From NCBI GenBank assembly GCA_013154205.1, contig JAADCY010000096.1, forward strand, positions 1 through 5,379: a stretch of 5,379 nucleotides of DNA. The letters are read 5' to 3'. Position numbers and translations under genes: made by a program. Shown here piece after piece: positions 5,130-5,379 of this stretch; position 1 is the first letter of the stretch, and every line of letters begins with the position of its first letter. Under the pieces are notes generated by a model. It saw nothing but the letters and a program-made list of their open reading frames with translations, was not told the DNA's origin and did not search any database. The stretch is from Thermoproteota archaeon (GTDB taxonomy: Archaea > Thermoproteota > Thermoprotei_A > Sulfolobales > Desulfurococcaceae).

Positions 5130-5339
5130 TCAGTTATAATGATCCTTATAAGTCCTAGCTTTATCTTTTTCCGAGAGTGTTTCGAGGTAAAGTTCTATGG
5201 CTTCCCTAACGTTCCTTATTACCTCGTCCAGACTATCTCCCTGTGTATGGCAGCCTGGAAGCTCCGGTACAACTGCAATATATCCTCTGCTTTCATCCTC
5301 TAATATGACAACACTAAACTCATGGATCTTCTTGTTCAT
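5130..5339 (-). CDS. hicB: HicB / UPF0150 family antitoxin-like protein
   Basis: Sixty-nine residues covering the whole partial RNase H-like HicB fold. The signature is clear: FSVVILEDESRGY (8-20) leads into IAVVPELPGCHTQGDS (21-36), then the helix DEVIRNVREAIELYLETL (38-55). In HicBA type II modules HicB neutralises the small dsRBD-like RNase HicA and often represses its own operon through an added RHH or HTH domain. This copy ends soon after the helix and has no such domain, as is common for short archaeal members. The ATG at 5339 is the only start: an in-frame TAA lies at 5363-5361 with no ATG, GTG or TTG between. GGGGAAG (5351-5345) is a weak ribosome binding site. No HicA follows on the downstream side within the window; a toxin could lie upstream past the edge, or the gene may be solitary. 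Family call strong, toxin-antitoxin role inferred. Confidence 0.88.
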   Translation of the reverse strand: MNKKIHEFSVVILEDESRGYIAVVPELPGCHTQGDSLDEVIRNVREAIELYLETLSEKDKARTYKDHYN

Positions 5340-5379
5340 TAGTTCTTCCCCATAGTAACATTATGGTTATCTTTCTTCT
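5339..5379 (-). CDS. Possible 3' end of a gene upstream of hicB (runs off the window)
   Basis: A minus-strand frame is open from the window edge to TAA at 5341-5339 and reads KKDNHNVTMGKN. The stop overlaps the hicB start as TAATG, an arrangement typical of translationally coupled genes. If real, it would be the operon partner of hicB, but these residues do not resemble a HicA C-terminus. With only 12 codons visible, chance cannot be excluded. Confidence 0.25.
   Translation of the reverse strand, partial: KKDNHNVTMGKN

Noticed and set aside
5091..5303. 70-codon plus-strand ORF over the HicB gene
   Set aside because: Antisense to the conserved HicB frame, which has a clear family motif.
1..5379. 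CRISPR arrays, tRNA or rRNA genes, insertion sequences and replication origins
   Set aside because: Looked for on both strands; no regularly spaced repeats, cloverleaf sequence, transposase, terminal inverted repeats or origin-type repeat clusters were found.

Overview
The window looks like chromosomal DNA of a hyperthermophilic crenarchaeon (Thermoproteota, probably a Desulfurococcales-type lineage). The support is indirect: frequent ATA, AGG and CTA codons, GTG and TTG starts, archaeal box A (TTTATA-like) promoters with short leaders, GGTGA-type ribosome binding sites, T-run terminators, a PLP enzyme resembling the thermococcal/crenarchaeal D-cysteine desulfhydrase group, and large surface proteins with many N-glycosylation sequons and a Ser/Thr-rich stalk ahead of a C-terminal membrane anchor. 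The genus cannot be fixed from this sequence alone.

Layout. Positions 1-66 hold the last 21 codons of an unidentified plus-strand gene, followed by T-run/hairpin termination signals. A box A at about 209-215 drives a complete plus-strand gene (251-1249) for a PLP-dependent D-cysteine desulfhydrase/ACC-deaminase family enzyme. Positions 1250-1575 form a convergent intergenic region with terminators for both sides, a 15-bp direct repeat, two small dyads and a 30-codon ORF that resembles a type IV pilin N-terminus.

The centre of the window (4568 down to 1576, minus strand) is a two-gene operon. The first gene encodes a 327-residue Sec-exported, beta-rich protein. The second, 14 bp later, encodes a 664-residue surface protein anchored at both ends. 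I recognise no known family in either. Tight linkage, shared export and the secreted-plus-anchored pairing suggest that they form one cell-surface complex. This is the most likely place for an undescribed system in the window.

Upstream of the operon lies a 560-bp AT-rich region (4569-5129) with no convincing gene. It has several minus-strand box A elements, a perfect 14-bp palindrome and a possible small-RNA unit. The window ends with a complete small HicB/UPF0150-type antitoxin-like gene (5339-5130, minus) whose ATG overlaps the stop codon of a possible upstream reading frame that runs off the edge. No HicA toxin is visible in the window.

The metabolic gene and the surface operon have no evident functional connection. 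They converge and appear to be separately transcribed.
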